Source: Oscillospiraceae bacterium (GTDB taxonomy: Bacteria; Bacillota; Clostridia; Oscillospirales; UBA929). Taken from it: a DNA stretch of 7,197 nucleotides. Position numbers and translations under genes: made by a program. Shown here piece after piece: positions 1 to 6,876 of this stretch (the first letter of the stretch is position 1; every line of letters starts with the position of its first letter). The DNA lies in assembly GCA_009777685.1 (NCBI GenBank), contig WRLJ01000075.1, positions 1 to 7,197 on the forward strand. Direction: 5' to 3'. A model generated the notes under the pieces. The model did no database searches. It saw only the letters and a list, made by a program, of their open reading frames with translations, and was not told the origin of the DNA.

Positions 1-3000
1 CATGGAACTGCTCGTGGATTTCCGGCGCGTCGTCCACGGCCAAAATCCGCACATTGTCCCAATTGACGCCGGGGGAAAGCAGGGAACGGGGATTTTTCGC
101 GCCGCGCCGCACCTGGACGATAAAGATGAACCGCGCGCCCTGGCCCAGCTCCGATTCGATCCATATCCGGCCGCCCATCAGCTCGACGATCCGTTTGGAA
201 ATCCCAAGCCCCAGCCCCGTGCCGCCGTATTCGCGGCTGGTTCCGCTCTCCGCCTGCTCAAACATCTCAAAGAGCTTTTCATGCTGCTCGGGGGCGATGC
301 CGATACCGTTGTCGGCCACCTCGATGCGCAGCTCGCAGTCCTCGCCGTTCTCACATTCCAGATACGCCTCCAGCCGGATTTCCCCGCCCTCCGGCGTAAA
401 CTTGATCGCGTTGGAGAGAAGGTTGGCCAGCACCTGCACCAGCCGCTGGTCGTCTCCGATCAGGAATTTGGGTATCTTCCGGTCGATATACACAGAAAAC
501 ATCTGCCGCTTTTCCTCAATGCGGAAATGGGTCACGGTCGTTACCTTTTGCAGCATCTTTTCAAAATTAAACTCAACCGGCATCAGCACCAGCTTGTTGG
601 CCTCGATCTTCGCCATGTCGAGAACGTCGTTGATGACGCCGAGAAGGTGGGAGGAGGCGTCCCCGATCTTGCCCAGGGCGTAGTTCTTCTCCTCTACGCT
701 TTCCGATCTCTTTCCGATGACCGTCATGCCGATGATCGCGTTCATCGGGGTGCGCATTTCGTGGCTCATCACGGACAGGAAGTGGCTCTTGGCCTCGCTG
801 GCCTGCTGGGCCTTCATGGCCTCTTCCTTCAGGAGGTTGTTGCGGCGGTTGGAGAAGGCCCCGGCAATGATCGAGCCGGACATGGTCGCCAGGCGGAACT
901 CGCCCTCCGCCCAGTTGGCCTGCTCAAACATCGTAAAGAACACCAGATAGCCCGCGCGCTCCCCTTCGATCATCAGCGGGATATAGCAAAAGCTCTTCTC
1001 GTCCAGATTCGTCGCGGGATGCCGCTCGAAATAGCGGGCCGCCTCCTTCTCATAGAAGCATCCCGTTTTCTCCGCCTCGTCCAGGAGCGGCTGCCAATCC
1101 TCATACAGCAGCGAACGCCCCAGCGCCTTGGGCGTGTTCTCGTTGATGACGTTCTCATAGGTGCAGCGCAGAGAACCGTCCGGCTGAAACTCCAAAATGA
1201 TCGCCCTGTCCGTCCCCGTGAAGCCGCGCAGCTCGAAAAGCGCGTTTTGAATCAGCTCATCGAAATCATACGGCTGGGTAAACGGCACGGAAAACTTGGA
1301 AATGAACTCCTGCGTGCGCGCGTTGCGGGCGTTGTAGTTTGCTTCCCGCAGGGCTTCCTCCATTTGCTTCTTTTCGGTGATATCCCGCGAGGTGCCGACC
1401 AGCCCGATGACCACGCCGTCCTGGATAATGGGGGCCTTCGTCGTTTCAAAATACCGCTCCGAGCCGTCATAGGCCGGAATCCAATGCTCGTCGATGAATT
1501 TTTGCTCCCCGTTAAAAATCCGCCGGTCCTGAGCGATCATTTTTTCCGCTACCTCAGGGGGGAATTTCAAGCCGTTGACGTCGTTTTTCCCGATAATATC
1601 GTCCATGTCGACGTTCAAATACCGGGCGGCGGCATGGTTGAGCAGCGTGTACTCAAAATTCAGATTTTTTCCAAACACAAAGTCCGGCATGGAGTTGATC
1701 ATGGTTTGGAGGGTGTTCTGCTGAATCTCCAGCGCCTTCTGCGTTCTGTTGGATTCGTATAAGGCCTTTTGCAGCGTGTCCTCCATCCGTTTTCTCGCGC
1801 TGATATCCTCAATAATGGCAAGCGAGGAGAGCTTATCCTTATACATCACATTGCGGGAGGTGATCCGGGCCGTAAACGGCTCCCCGCTTAACCGGAAGCA
1901 GTCGAAATCCATCGTGGCCGTGTCCTGGGTAAAGAATTCGCCGGCCATCTCCGCCGTCGTTCTGCCGTTGGACTGTATTTCGGGCATAAAGTCAAAGGCG
2001 CTTTTGCCCGCCACGTCCCGCTCAAAGTCCTCGCAGCCGAAGATGTCCATCGACGCCTTGTTGGCGTACACCAGCTCCCCGTCGTCCTGATTGACGATCC
2101 TGATTCCGACGGGGATCGAGTTGAGCACGGTCATCATATTTTCATGCGCGTCAGTCACCTGCTCCAGCGCCGACTCCAGCCGCGCGGACGTGCTGCGGAT
2201 GTCCAGCACCATTTCGTTGCGGAACAGCGCGCTGGTAAACAGCATACTGCCGGAGCGCAGGAGCGATTCCTCTTCTCCGGTGAATATCCTCTCCCTGTGG
2301 CAGTCGTCAAAGCCGACCTGGCCCCAAAACTGATTGTTGACCAGCACGGGGACCGCCAGGAAGGATAGGACGCCCTGGGCGGACAGCTGCGCCTGGGCCT
2401 GCGGAGAGAGGTTGCGCACCAAATTGTTGATGCACTCCCCTCGGGAGAGCGTTTCCTCCCAGCCGGGCACGGTTTCGCTGTAGGGCACGTTGATGGTCAG
2501 TTGGCTGCCGCGCTGGGGCGGGGCGCCTTCCGACCATTCGTACAGCTGGGTGCAGTGGAGCTTCCCGTCGATGGTATGGTTTTTCCAAATGCGCACCCGG
2601 TCGGCCGTGACGGCTTTCGCCAGCGCCGCCATGCTCCGGTAGAGCGCGTCTTCAAAGGAGTCTATATCCGCGTCCATCAGGAACGAACCCGCGCGGTTCA
2701 GCGCATGGAGCAGATTGCTCCGCAGCTCAAGCTCCTCCTGCGCTTTTTTGATATCCGTGATTTCAATGCAATGCTGGATATGGACCCGTTTGCCGCCGGG
2801 CCAATCGGCGTATTGATCGCTTTTCCGGTAGACCTGCCCCGTGACCTGGTTGTAATCCTCCCAGACGACCACCCCATCCGGATTTTCGTCAAGCTCGTGG
2901 CAGGGACAGAAATCACATCTTTCGGTCATGTCCTCCTGTAAAATCTCATAACAGGGCTTTCCGATCACGCTGTCGTCCAGATTGAAATGCTGCTTCATCC

Positions 3001-4822
3001 TCTCATTCATAAACAGCAGCTCATGGGTATCCGCGTCGCTCACATAGATCATCACGTCCGATTTGCTCAGGATGCTGGTCATATTGTCAAGCGACAGCTG
3101 AAGGTTTACGCTCTGGCGCCGGATCAGCCTTTCCCGGCGGGAAATGGCCACCGCCAAAACCATGATGAGAATCAGAGCCATCGACAGCACGACGATGAAC
3201 ACGGTCATATACGAGGCCTGCTGGCGCGCGAGCGCCCGGGAATAGTCAAAGACGCGGCTGGTCCAGTCCCGGACGATCTCTTCGGTATGTATATGGGTCA
3301 TGGCCTTGCTGACGATCGCGCACAGGATGTCCTCGTCCTTGTGGAACCCAAACAGCGAGTCGGCGGTCGCGGGGAACACATAATTGACCTTATAGCCCGG
3401 TTTTTCCCGGTAGTTGATTTGATACCGGAGGATATAGTCCAGCGTGAAAAACAGGTCGATATCATTTTGCTCCAGCGCGTCCAGCGCTTCGTCATGCGTG
3501 CTGTAGACCTTGGAGTTTGAGTTGTCCGGGAAAAAGCGGCGGTACAGGTCATGGGTGGCGCAGCTTTCCACCAGCCCTACCCGCGCCTGCTCGATTTGGT
3601 GCAGCTCCAGATGAGGATCATCGAGCTTGGACAAAAATGCGTATGAGGAGGAAAAGTACGGCGTTTCAGACCAGAGGAACTGTTCCTTTCGTTCCTCGGT
3701 CAGCATCAGCTCGCAGATGATGGCCGCCTCGCCGGTACTGAGGGCTTCGAGTATCTCCCCCCAGGAGGCGTCCGGGTCGTTGATGACCTCAAACTCGATT
3801 CCGGTCATCCCGCTGATCATCTTCAAAACGTCCGCCGAGATGCCCTGAAACTCGTTCTCCCTTTCGTTGTAAAAGCTGATCGGATAGATATCCGTCCCCA
3901 AGACCAGGGGAACCGTTCCGCTCAGAGCGTCTATATACGCCCGCTCCTCCTCGGAAAAGGACTGATACAGCTTGTATCGCCTGTACTCATCGCTGCCGGC
4001 CCGGTACAGCTCATACAGCCGGCCCAGCCCCCCCGCCGCGAGATATTTGTCCAGCGCCGATATCAGCGGCTCAAAATCATCATTCGCGGTGGTCAGCGCA
4101 ACGGGCGTGTACGCCAACGGCAGCAGATCATGGGTCAGGGTAAGGTCCGTGCCTTCGTAGTCGTAAGCGATTCTCGTCGAGATGCCTATGACGGCGTCTA
4201 TCCGGCCGCTTTGGAGCATCTCAATTTCCGCCTCCGCGCTGAGAACCGGCATCGCTTCAAATTGCAGTTCGGGATACGCGTCCGCGATGAGGCTCAAAAC
4301 GGCGCTGCCCGGCAAAACCCCGATCCGCAGGCCGTTGAGGTCCTCCGGCGTTTCCACTTTACGGTCTCCATACGTCAAAATTCCGAGCGAACGCTGGGCG
4401 ACGGGGCTGGACATGTGAAACCGGCTCCGCCGCTCGGGGGTGATGGTATACTCGCTCGTGAAATCAAGCGTTCCGTTTTCAATGCTGTCCACAAGAACAT
4501 CCCATTCATAAAATTCCAGCACAAAGGGAATCTCGAAAAGCCCGGACAGCAGCTCGCAGAACAGCGGAGAAAAGCCCGCGTAGGTTCCGTCCGGCAGGAC
4601 AAACCCTTCCGTTGAAATCAGTCTCCCGAAGGAAAAGCTCTGCCGCGACGCCCGGAGGGCTTTGATCGCGTCGATTTCCGCGTTGGTAATGCCCGGTATG
4701 TCACGGTAGGATGTGACGGAGGCAATGTCGAAAGCCGGCTCCGGCGCGGCCATACAGCCCGCGAACCCGCCCAGGCAAAGGGCGGCCAGCGTAAACAGCG
4801 CGGCGATTCGTCTCGGGGTCAT
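1..4822 (-). CDS. BvgS/EvgS-like hybrid sensor histidine kinase with tandem solute-binding domains (3' end beyond window)
   Basis: One uninterrupted frame of 1607 codons runs off the window. Residues 1-23 look like a lipoprotein signal (hydrophobic stretch ending FAGC, Cys23). Two SBP_bac_3-like (Venus-flytrap) domains follow at about 45-290 and 302-525, then a membrane helix at about 539-562. The cytoplasmic part has PAS1 (579-695), GAF1 (723-870), PAS2 (895-1010), PAS3 (1040-1155), GAF2 (1185-1322), a short helical linker, HisKA with phospho-acceptor His1354 in MSHEMRTPMN, and HATPase_c with N-box Asn1467/Asn1471, G1 DNGIGI from Asp1504 and G2 GGTGLGLG from 1533. A receiver domain begins near 1588 (VRILAVDD, Asp1597/1598) and is cut by the edge; its phospho-acceptor Asp is not seen. 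In this family a ligand outside the cell controls autophosphorylation and a His-Asp relay. Start 4822 was chosen because a GGAGGAGG stands upstream and the signal peptide begins there. An in-frame ATG at 4924 adds 34 charged residues and lacks a good ribosome site. The ligand and target regulator are unknown; amino acids are a guess from the domain family. Confidence 0.93.
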   Translation of the reverse strand, partial: MTPRRIAALFTLAALCLGGFAGCMAAPEPAFDIASVTSYRDIPGITNAEIDAIKALRASRQSFSFGRLISTEGFVLPDGTYAGFSPLFCELLSGLFEIPFVLEFYEWDVLVDSIENGTLDFTSEYTITPERRSRFHMSSPVAQRSLGILTYGDRKVETPEDLNGLRIGVLPGSAVLSLIADAYPELQFEAMPVLSAEAEIEMLQSGRIDAVIGISTRIAYDYEGTDLTLTHDLLPLAYTPVALTTANDDFEPLISALDKYLAAGGLGRLYELYRAGSDEYRRYKLYQSFSEEERAYIDALSGTVPLVLGTDIYPISFYNERENEFQGISADVLKMISGMTGIEFEVINDPDASWGEILEALSTGEAAIICELMLTEERKEQFLWSETPYFSSSYAFLSKLDDPHLELHQIEQARVGLVESCATHDLYRRFFPDNSNSKVYSTHDEALDALEQNDIDLFFTLDYILRYQINYREKPGYKVNYVFPATADSLFGFHKDEDILCAIVSKAMTHIHTEEIVRDWTSRVFDYSRALARQQASYMTVFIVVLSMALILIMVLAVAISRRERLIRRQSVNLQLSLDNMTSILSKSDVMIYVSDADTHELLFMNERMKQHFNLDDSVIGKPCYEILQEDMTERCDFCPCHELDENPDGVVVWEDYNQVTGQVYRKSDQYADWPGGKRVHIQHCIEITDIKKAQEELELRSNLLHALNRAGSFLMDADIDSFEDALYRSMAALAKAVTADRVRIWKNHTIDGKLHCTQLYEWSEGAPPQRGSQLTINVPYSETVPGWEETLSRGECINNLVRNLSPQAQAQLSAQGVLSFLAVPVLVNNQFWGQVGFDDCHRERIFTGEEESLLRSGSMLFTSALFRNEMVLDIRSTSARLESALEQVTDAHENMMTVLNSIPVGIRIVNQDDGELVYANKASMDIFGCEDFERDVAGKSAFDFMPEIQSNGRTTAEMAGEFFTQDTATMDFDCFRLSGEPFTARITSRNVMYKDKLSSLAIIEDISARKRMEDTLQKALYESNRTQKALEIQQNTLQTMINSMPDFVFGKNLNFEYTLLNHAAARYLNVDMDDIIGKNDVNGLKFPPEVAEKMIAQDRRIFNGEQKFIDEHWIPAYDGSERYFETTKAPIIQDGVVIGLVGTSRDITEKKQMEEALREANYNARNARTQEFISKFSVPFTQPYDFDELIQNALFELRGFTGTDRAIILEFQPDGSLRCTYENVINENTPKALGRSLLYEDWQPLLDEAEKTGCFYEKEAARYFERHPATNLDEKSFCYIPLMIEGERAGYLVFFTMFEQANWAEGEFRLATMSGSIIAGAFSNRRNNLLKEEAMKAQQASEAKSHFLSVMSHEMRTPMNAIIGMTVIGKRSESVEEKNYALGKIGDASSHLLGVINDVLDMAKIEANKLVLMPVEFNFEKMLQKVTTVTHFRIEEKRQMFSVYIDRKIPKFLIGDDQRLVQVLANLLSNAIKFTPEGGEIRLEAYLECENGEDCELRIEVADNGIGIAPEQHEKLFEMFEQAESGTSREYGGTGLGLGISKRIVELMGGRIWIESELGQGARFIFIVQVRRGAKNPRSLLSPGVNWDNVRILAVDDAPEIHEQFH

Positions 4823-4832
4823 CCTCGCATAA

Positions 4833-4840
4833 CCTCCTCC
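4833..4840 (-). promoter_or_regulatory. Ribosome binding site that fixes the kinase start
   Basis: GGAGGAGG ends 10 nt before the ATG at 4822. Another ATG at 4830 sits only 2 nt after it and opens a three-codon frame (M-R-G-stop) whose TGA overlaps the kinase ATG as ATGA. The spacing favours 4822 as the true start; the tiny frame is probably incidental. Confidence 0.75.
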
Positions 4841-4932
4841 GGTCGGTTGCGTGCCCCTTGGGGTTTTCCTTCTGCCGGCCGTTTTGTTTCTCGTGATCCG
4901 GTCCATGTACACCATCGACTCCATTTACATAA

Positions 4933-4945
4933 ATACTTACAGTAT
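4933..4945. repeat. Short palindrome at the predicted kinase transcription start (possible operator)
   Basis: The sequence ATACT-TAC-AGTAT is a perfect inverted repeat with 5-bp arms and a 3-bp centre. It lies 1 nt downstream of the proposed -10 box, over the expected start of transcription, where a repressor could act. No regulator is known for it, and arms this short can arise by chance. Confidence 0.3.
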
Positions 4946-4946
4946 C

Positions 4947-4975
4947 ACTATACAGCGTCCGAGCAAAGAATGCAA
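4947..4975 (-). promoter_or_regulatory. Candidate sigma-A promoter of the kinase gene
   Basis: On the minus strand TTGCAT (4975-4970) is followed after exactly 17 nt by TATAGT (4952-4947). The -10 box matches 5 of 6 consensus positions but the -35 only 3 of 6, so it would be a moderate promoter. It implies a 5' untranslated region of about 115-120 nt before the start at 4822. That leader holds a few ATG codons but no convincing leader peptide or riboswitch fold that I can recognise. Confidence 0.5.
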
Positions 4976-5031
4976 GAGCAACCAATCATTTCCAATTCGG
5001 CCGGAGACGGTCTTAACGGCGGACAAAGCAG

Positions 5032-5066
5032 CCGCGGGGGATCCGGCCAATCCGGATCCCCCGCGG
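5032..5066 (-). terminator. Strong intergenic hairpin, probable trpB2 terminator
   Basis: Two perfectly complementary 15-nt arms (5032-5046 and 5052-5066, rich in G and C, with GGATCC-like centres) flank a 5-nt loop. It lies 45 nt past the trpB2 stop, where a terminator is expected. In the minus direction the tail after the stem is only CTGCTTTGTCC, a poor U-tract. The clean TTTT (5067-5070) follows the stem on the plus strand. It may act in both directions, or mainly block antisense transcription into trpB2. Confidence 0.6.
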
Positions 5067-5110
5067 TTTTACGCTCCGTCCGGGGCGTTCGTCCGCCGCG
5101 AAAGCGCGCT

Positions 5111-6475
5111 TTACTGTGGTATTCTGGCAAACGAGGCTTCCAGCTCCTCGTCGGTCGGGACATGGTCCCGCATGGTTTTGTCCGAATACTGGGCATAGGC
5201 GTTCAAATCGAAATACCCCGTGCCGGACAGCCCGAAGAGGATCGTCTTGGCCTGACCGCTTTCCTTGCATTTCAGGGCTTCCTCAATGGCGGCGTAGATG
5301 GCGTGGGCGGACTCCGGCGCGGGGAGGATGGTTTCCGCCTTGGCAAAGGCGACGGCCGCCTCGAAAACGGGGGTTTGCTCCACCGCGATGGCCTTGTCGA
5401 GCACGCCGTCCGCGTACAGGCGGGACAGCACGGGCGACATGCCGTGGAACCGCAGTCCCCCGGCGTGGTTGGCGGAGGGAATGAAGTGCGAGCCCAGGGT
5501 ATACATTTGAGCCAGCGGCGTGACGCATCCGGTGTCGCAGAAATCGTACAGGAATCTGCCTCGGGTCAGCGTGGGGCAGGAGGCCGGCTCCACGGCGATG
5601 AAATACGGGCTCTTCAACCCTTTGAGCTTATCCTGCATGAACGGGGCCATCAGGCCGCCGAGATTGGAGCCGCCGCCGGCACAGCCAATGACGATATCGG
5701 GATACTCCCCGATGCGTTCCATGGCCTTTTTCGCCTCCAGACCGATCACGCTCTGGTGCAGCAGTACATGGTTCAGCACCGAGCCGAGGACATACCGGCA
5801 GTTGGAGCCGCTGACGGATTTCTCCACCGCCTCGCTGATGGCACAGCCGAGGCTGCCCGCGGTATCGGGGTATTCCTCCCGGATTTTCCGGCCGATTTGG
5901 GTCTCCGCGCTGGGGCTGGGGATGACCTTCGCGCCGTAGGTCTCCATCACATGCTTGCGGAACGGCTTTTGGTCGTAGGAGCCCTGGACCATGAACACCG
6001 TCAGGTCAAGCCCGAAATACGCGCAGCTCATAGCGACGGCAGTCCCCCACTGGCCCGCGCCCGTTTCGGTGGTCAGCTCGGTGACGCCCTGCTGCTTGGC
6101 GTAGTAGACCTGCGCCGCGGCCGAGGTGAGCTTGTGGCTGCCGCTGGTGTTGTTGCCCTCAAATTTGTAGTAGATTTTGGCAGGGGTATCCAGCGCGCGC
6201 TCCAAATGATAGGCGCGGCACAGCGGCGAGGGCCGGAAGGTGCGGTAGTATTCCTGCACCGGCTCGGGAATGTCGATATAGGGGTCGTCGTTGTTCAGTT
6301 CCTGCCGGATCACCTCACGGCAGAAGATGGGCGCCAGCTCTTCTTCGCCCAGCGGCTCGCGGGTTCCGGGATGGATCAGGGGGGCGGGCTTGGTCTTCAT
6401 GTCGGCGCGGATGTTGTAATACTGCCCGGGTAGGTCCTGCTCGGAGAGGTACAGCCTGTGGGGAACTTTTGACAT
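5111..6475 (-). CDS. trpB2: Tryptophan synthase beta chain, TrpB2 type (stand-alone, PLP-dependent)
   Basis: The complete 454-residue protein catalyses, by family, condensation of indole with L-serine to tryptophan using pyridoxal phosphate in the cytoplasm. It matches the longer TrpB2 group rather than classical TrpB1. It has an N-terminal extension, the PLP-lysine motif GSHKLTSA (Lys115), the catalytic-glutamate motif TETGAGQWG (Glu137), YDQKPFRK (from Tyr167), the phosphate-binding GGGSN (267-271), a NHAGGLRFHG segment and C-terminal LSGTG (Ser417). The Lys motif is HKLT where most beta chains have HKxN. The ATG at 6475 is preceded by AAAGGAG (6492-6486) at 10-nt spacing. The frame stays open upstream to 6595, but that stretch is the T-box antiterminator/terminator, so a longer start is rejected. 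No trpA is adjacent, which suggests indole salvage or a specialised role; this is inference. The family call is firm, the in vivo substrate less so. Confidence 0.94.
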   Translation of the reverse strand: MSKVPHRLYLSEQDLPGQYYNIRADMKTKPAPLIHPGTREPLGEEELAPIFCREVIRQELNNDDPYIDIPEPVQEYYRTFRPSPLCRAYHLERALDTPAKIYYKFEGNNTSGSHKLTSAAAQVYYAKQQGVTELTTETGAGQWGTAVAMSCAYFGLDLTVFMVQGSYDQKPFRKHVMETYGAKVIPSPSAETQIGRKIREEYPDTAGSLGCAISEAVEKSVSGSNCRYVLGSVLNHVLLHQSVIGLEAKKAMERIGEYPDIVIGCAGGGSNLGGLMAPFMQDKLKGLKSPYFIAVEPASCPTLTRGRFLYDFCDTGCVTPLAQMYTLGSHFIPSANHAGGLRFHGMSPVLSRLYADGVLDKAIAVEQTPVFEAAVAFAKAETILPAPESAHAIYAAIEEALKCKESGQAKTILFGLSGTGYFDLNAYAQYSDKTMRDHVPTDEELEASFARIPQ

Positions 6476-6485
6476 GGAAATCGCG

Positions 6486-6492
6486 CTCCTTT
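6486..6492 (-). promoter_or_regulatory. Ribosome binding site of trpB2
   Basis: AAAGGAG stands 10 nt before the ATG at 6475. It lies after the leader terminator, so it is made only in read-through transcripts. It supports the 454-residue start over the longer open frame. Confidence 0.8.
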
Positions 6493-6504
6493 CTTTTTTC
6501 GGAA

Positions 6505-6791
6505 CACAGAAAAGCCCATGTTCCGGCAATGGAACATGGGACAAGAATACACGATTCCTGCGGTACCACCCATATTGGTATGAATCCATACCCACTCACG
6601 CGCACAACCATGCGCCGACCCTTGGTTACGGGGGGACAAGTCCCGTCTCTCCTACTCAGGGGATTTCCCCCGTTCAGTTCGCCCTCCGCGATCCATTCAC
6701 AAGGCTCCGTCCGGCCGCGCTCACACCTGCCGCGGCTCTCTGTACGGACGATTGCATCGCTACTCCTTCGCGTCATCGGTTTTTGATTTGT
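6505..6791 (-). promoter_or_regulatory. T-box riboswitch, tryptophan (UGG) specifier
   Basis: The leader RNA binds tRNA and lets transcription enter trpB2 only when the tRNA is uncharged. Seen in order: stem I base CGCGA (6772-6768) pairing with TCGCG (6691-6687); loop-E AGTA (6764-6761); AGAGAG bulge (6742-6737); an apical stem CCGCG/CGCGG around GGTGTGAG; then GTGAA followed by the specifier TGG (6695-6693). A TGAGTAGG segment lies at 6658-6651. Stem III is GGTATG/CATACC (6592-6587 with 6582-6577). The T-box bulge TGGTACC (6568-6562) sits between antiterminator helices ATGGG/CCCAT and AGGAAT/ATTCTT. The Trp specifier agrees with the downstream trpB2. The UGGN position is U, which would pair only by wobble with the G73 discriminator usual for bacterial tRNA-Trp. 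Confidence 0.95.
6511..6540 (-). terminator. Regulated intrinsic terminator of the T-box leader
   Basis: On the minus strand a 10-bp perfect stem (6540-6531 with 6524-6515, CCCATGTTCC and its complement) closes a 6-nt loop and is followed by CTTTTC. Its first arm begins CCCAT, which also pairs with ATGGG (6573-6569) in the antiterminator, so the two structures exclude each other. A further TGTTCC (6506-6501) could also pair with GGAACA of the second arm. The U-tract is short (four T). Confidence 0.9.
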
Positions 6792-6797
6792 GGCTTG

Positions 6798-6826
6798 ATT
6801 ATACATCCCCGGCTCCGGTTTGTCAA
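6798..6826 (-). promoter_or_regulatory. Sigma-A promoter of the T-box/trpB2 unit
   Basis: TTGACA (6826-6821) and TATAAT (6803-6798) both match the consensus at all six positions and are 17 nt apart. Transcription should begin near 6791-6790, just ahead of T-box stem I. With so strong a promoter, control must fall on the leader rather than on initiation. Confidence 0.93.
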
Positions 6827-6876
6827 CAGGCAATTTATGCGAGCTTTACTTTTTTTACGCGCCGCCGCGCGGCAGG

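Noticed and set aside
2..1762. Long open frame on the plus strand (586 codons)
   Set aside because: It lies in codon register opposite the kinase gene. The minus-strand reading gives clear PAS, GAF, HisKA and HATPase motifs, whereas the plus-strand product shows no recognisable domain. GC-rich coding DNA often leaves such frames open.
4853..4869. CCCC-TT-GGGG followed by TTTT on the plus strand, considered as a terminator
   Set aside because: The stem is too short and the loop too tight, and there is no plus-strand gene for it to end.
4823..4924. Thirty-four-residue N-terminal extension of the kinase from an in-frame ATG at 4924
   Set aside because: No ribosome site precedes it, it would put a charged stretch before the signal peptide, and it overlaps the strong GGAGGAGG that serves 4822.
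5017..5098. 8-bp inverted repeat (CGGCGGAC and GTCCGCCG) around the intergenic hairpin
   Set aside because: Short, GC-rich arms 66 nt apart are expected by chance here, and nothing suggests a mobile element end or target duplication.
4847..6433. Open frame of 528 codons on the plus strand
   Set aside because: It is antisense to trpB2 and the intergenic region, has no recognisable domain and no good ribosome site. The minus-strand enzyme explains the sequence.
6476..6595. Forty-codon N-terminal extension of trpB2 in the same frame
   Set aside because: This stretch is the T-box antiterminator, terminator and ribosome binding site; a well-placed Shine-Dalgarno supports the ATG at 6475.
6844..6876. 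GC-rich inverted repeat after the stop of the first gene, considered as a terminator
   Set aside because: In the direction of that gene the hairpin is followed by a run of A rather than T; the arms are only about 5 bp of alternating C and G.
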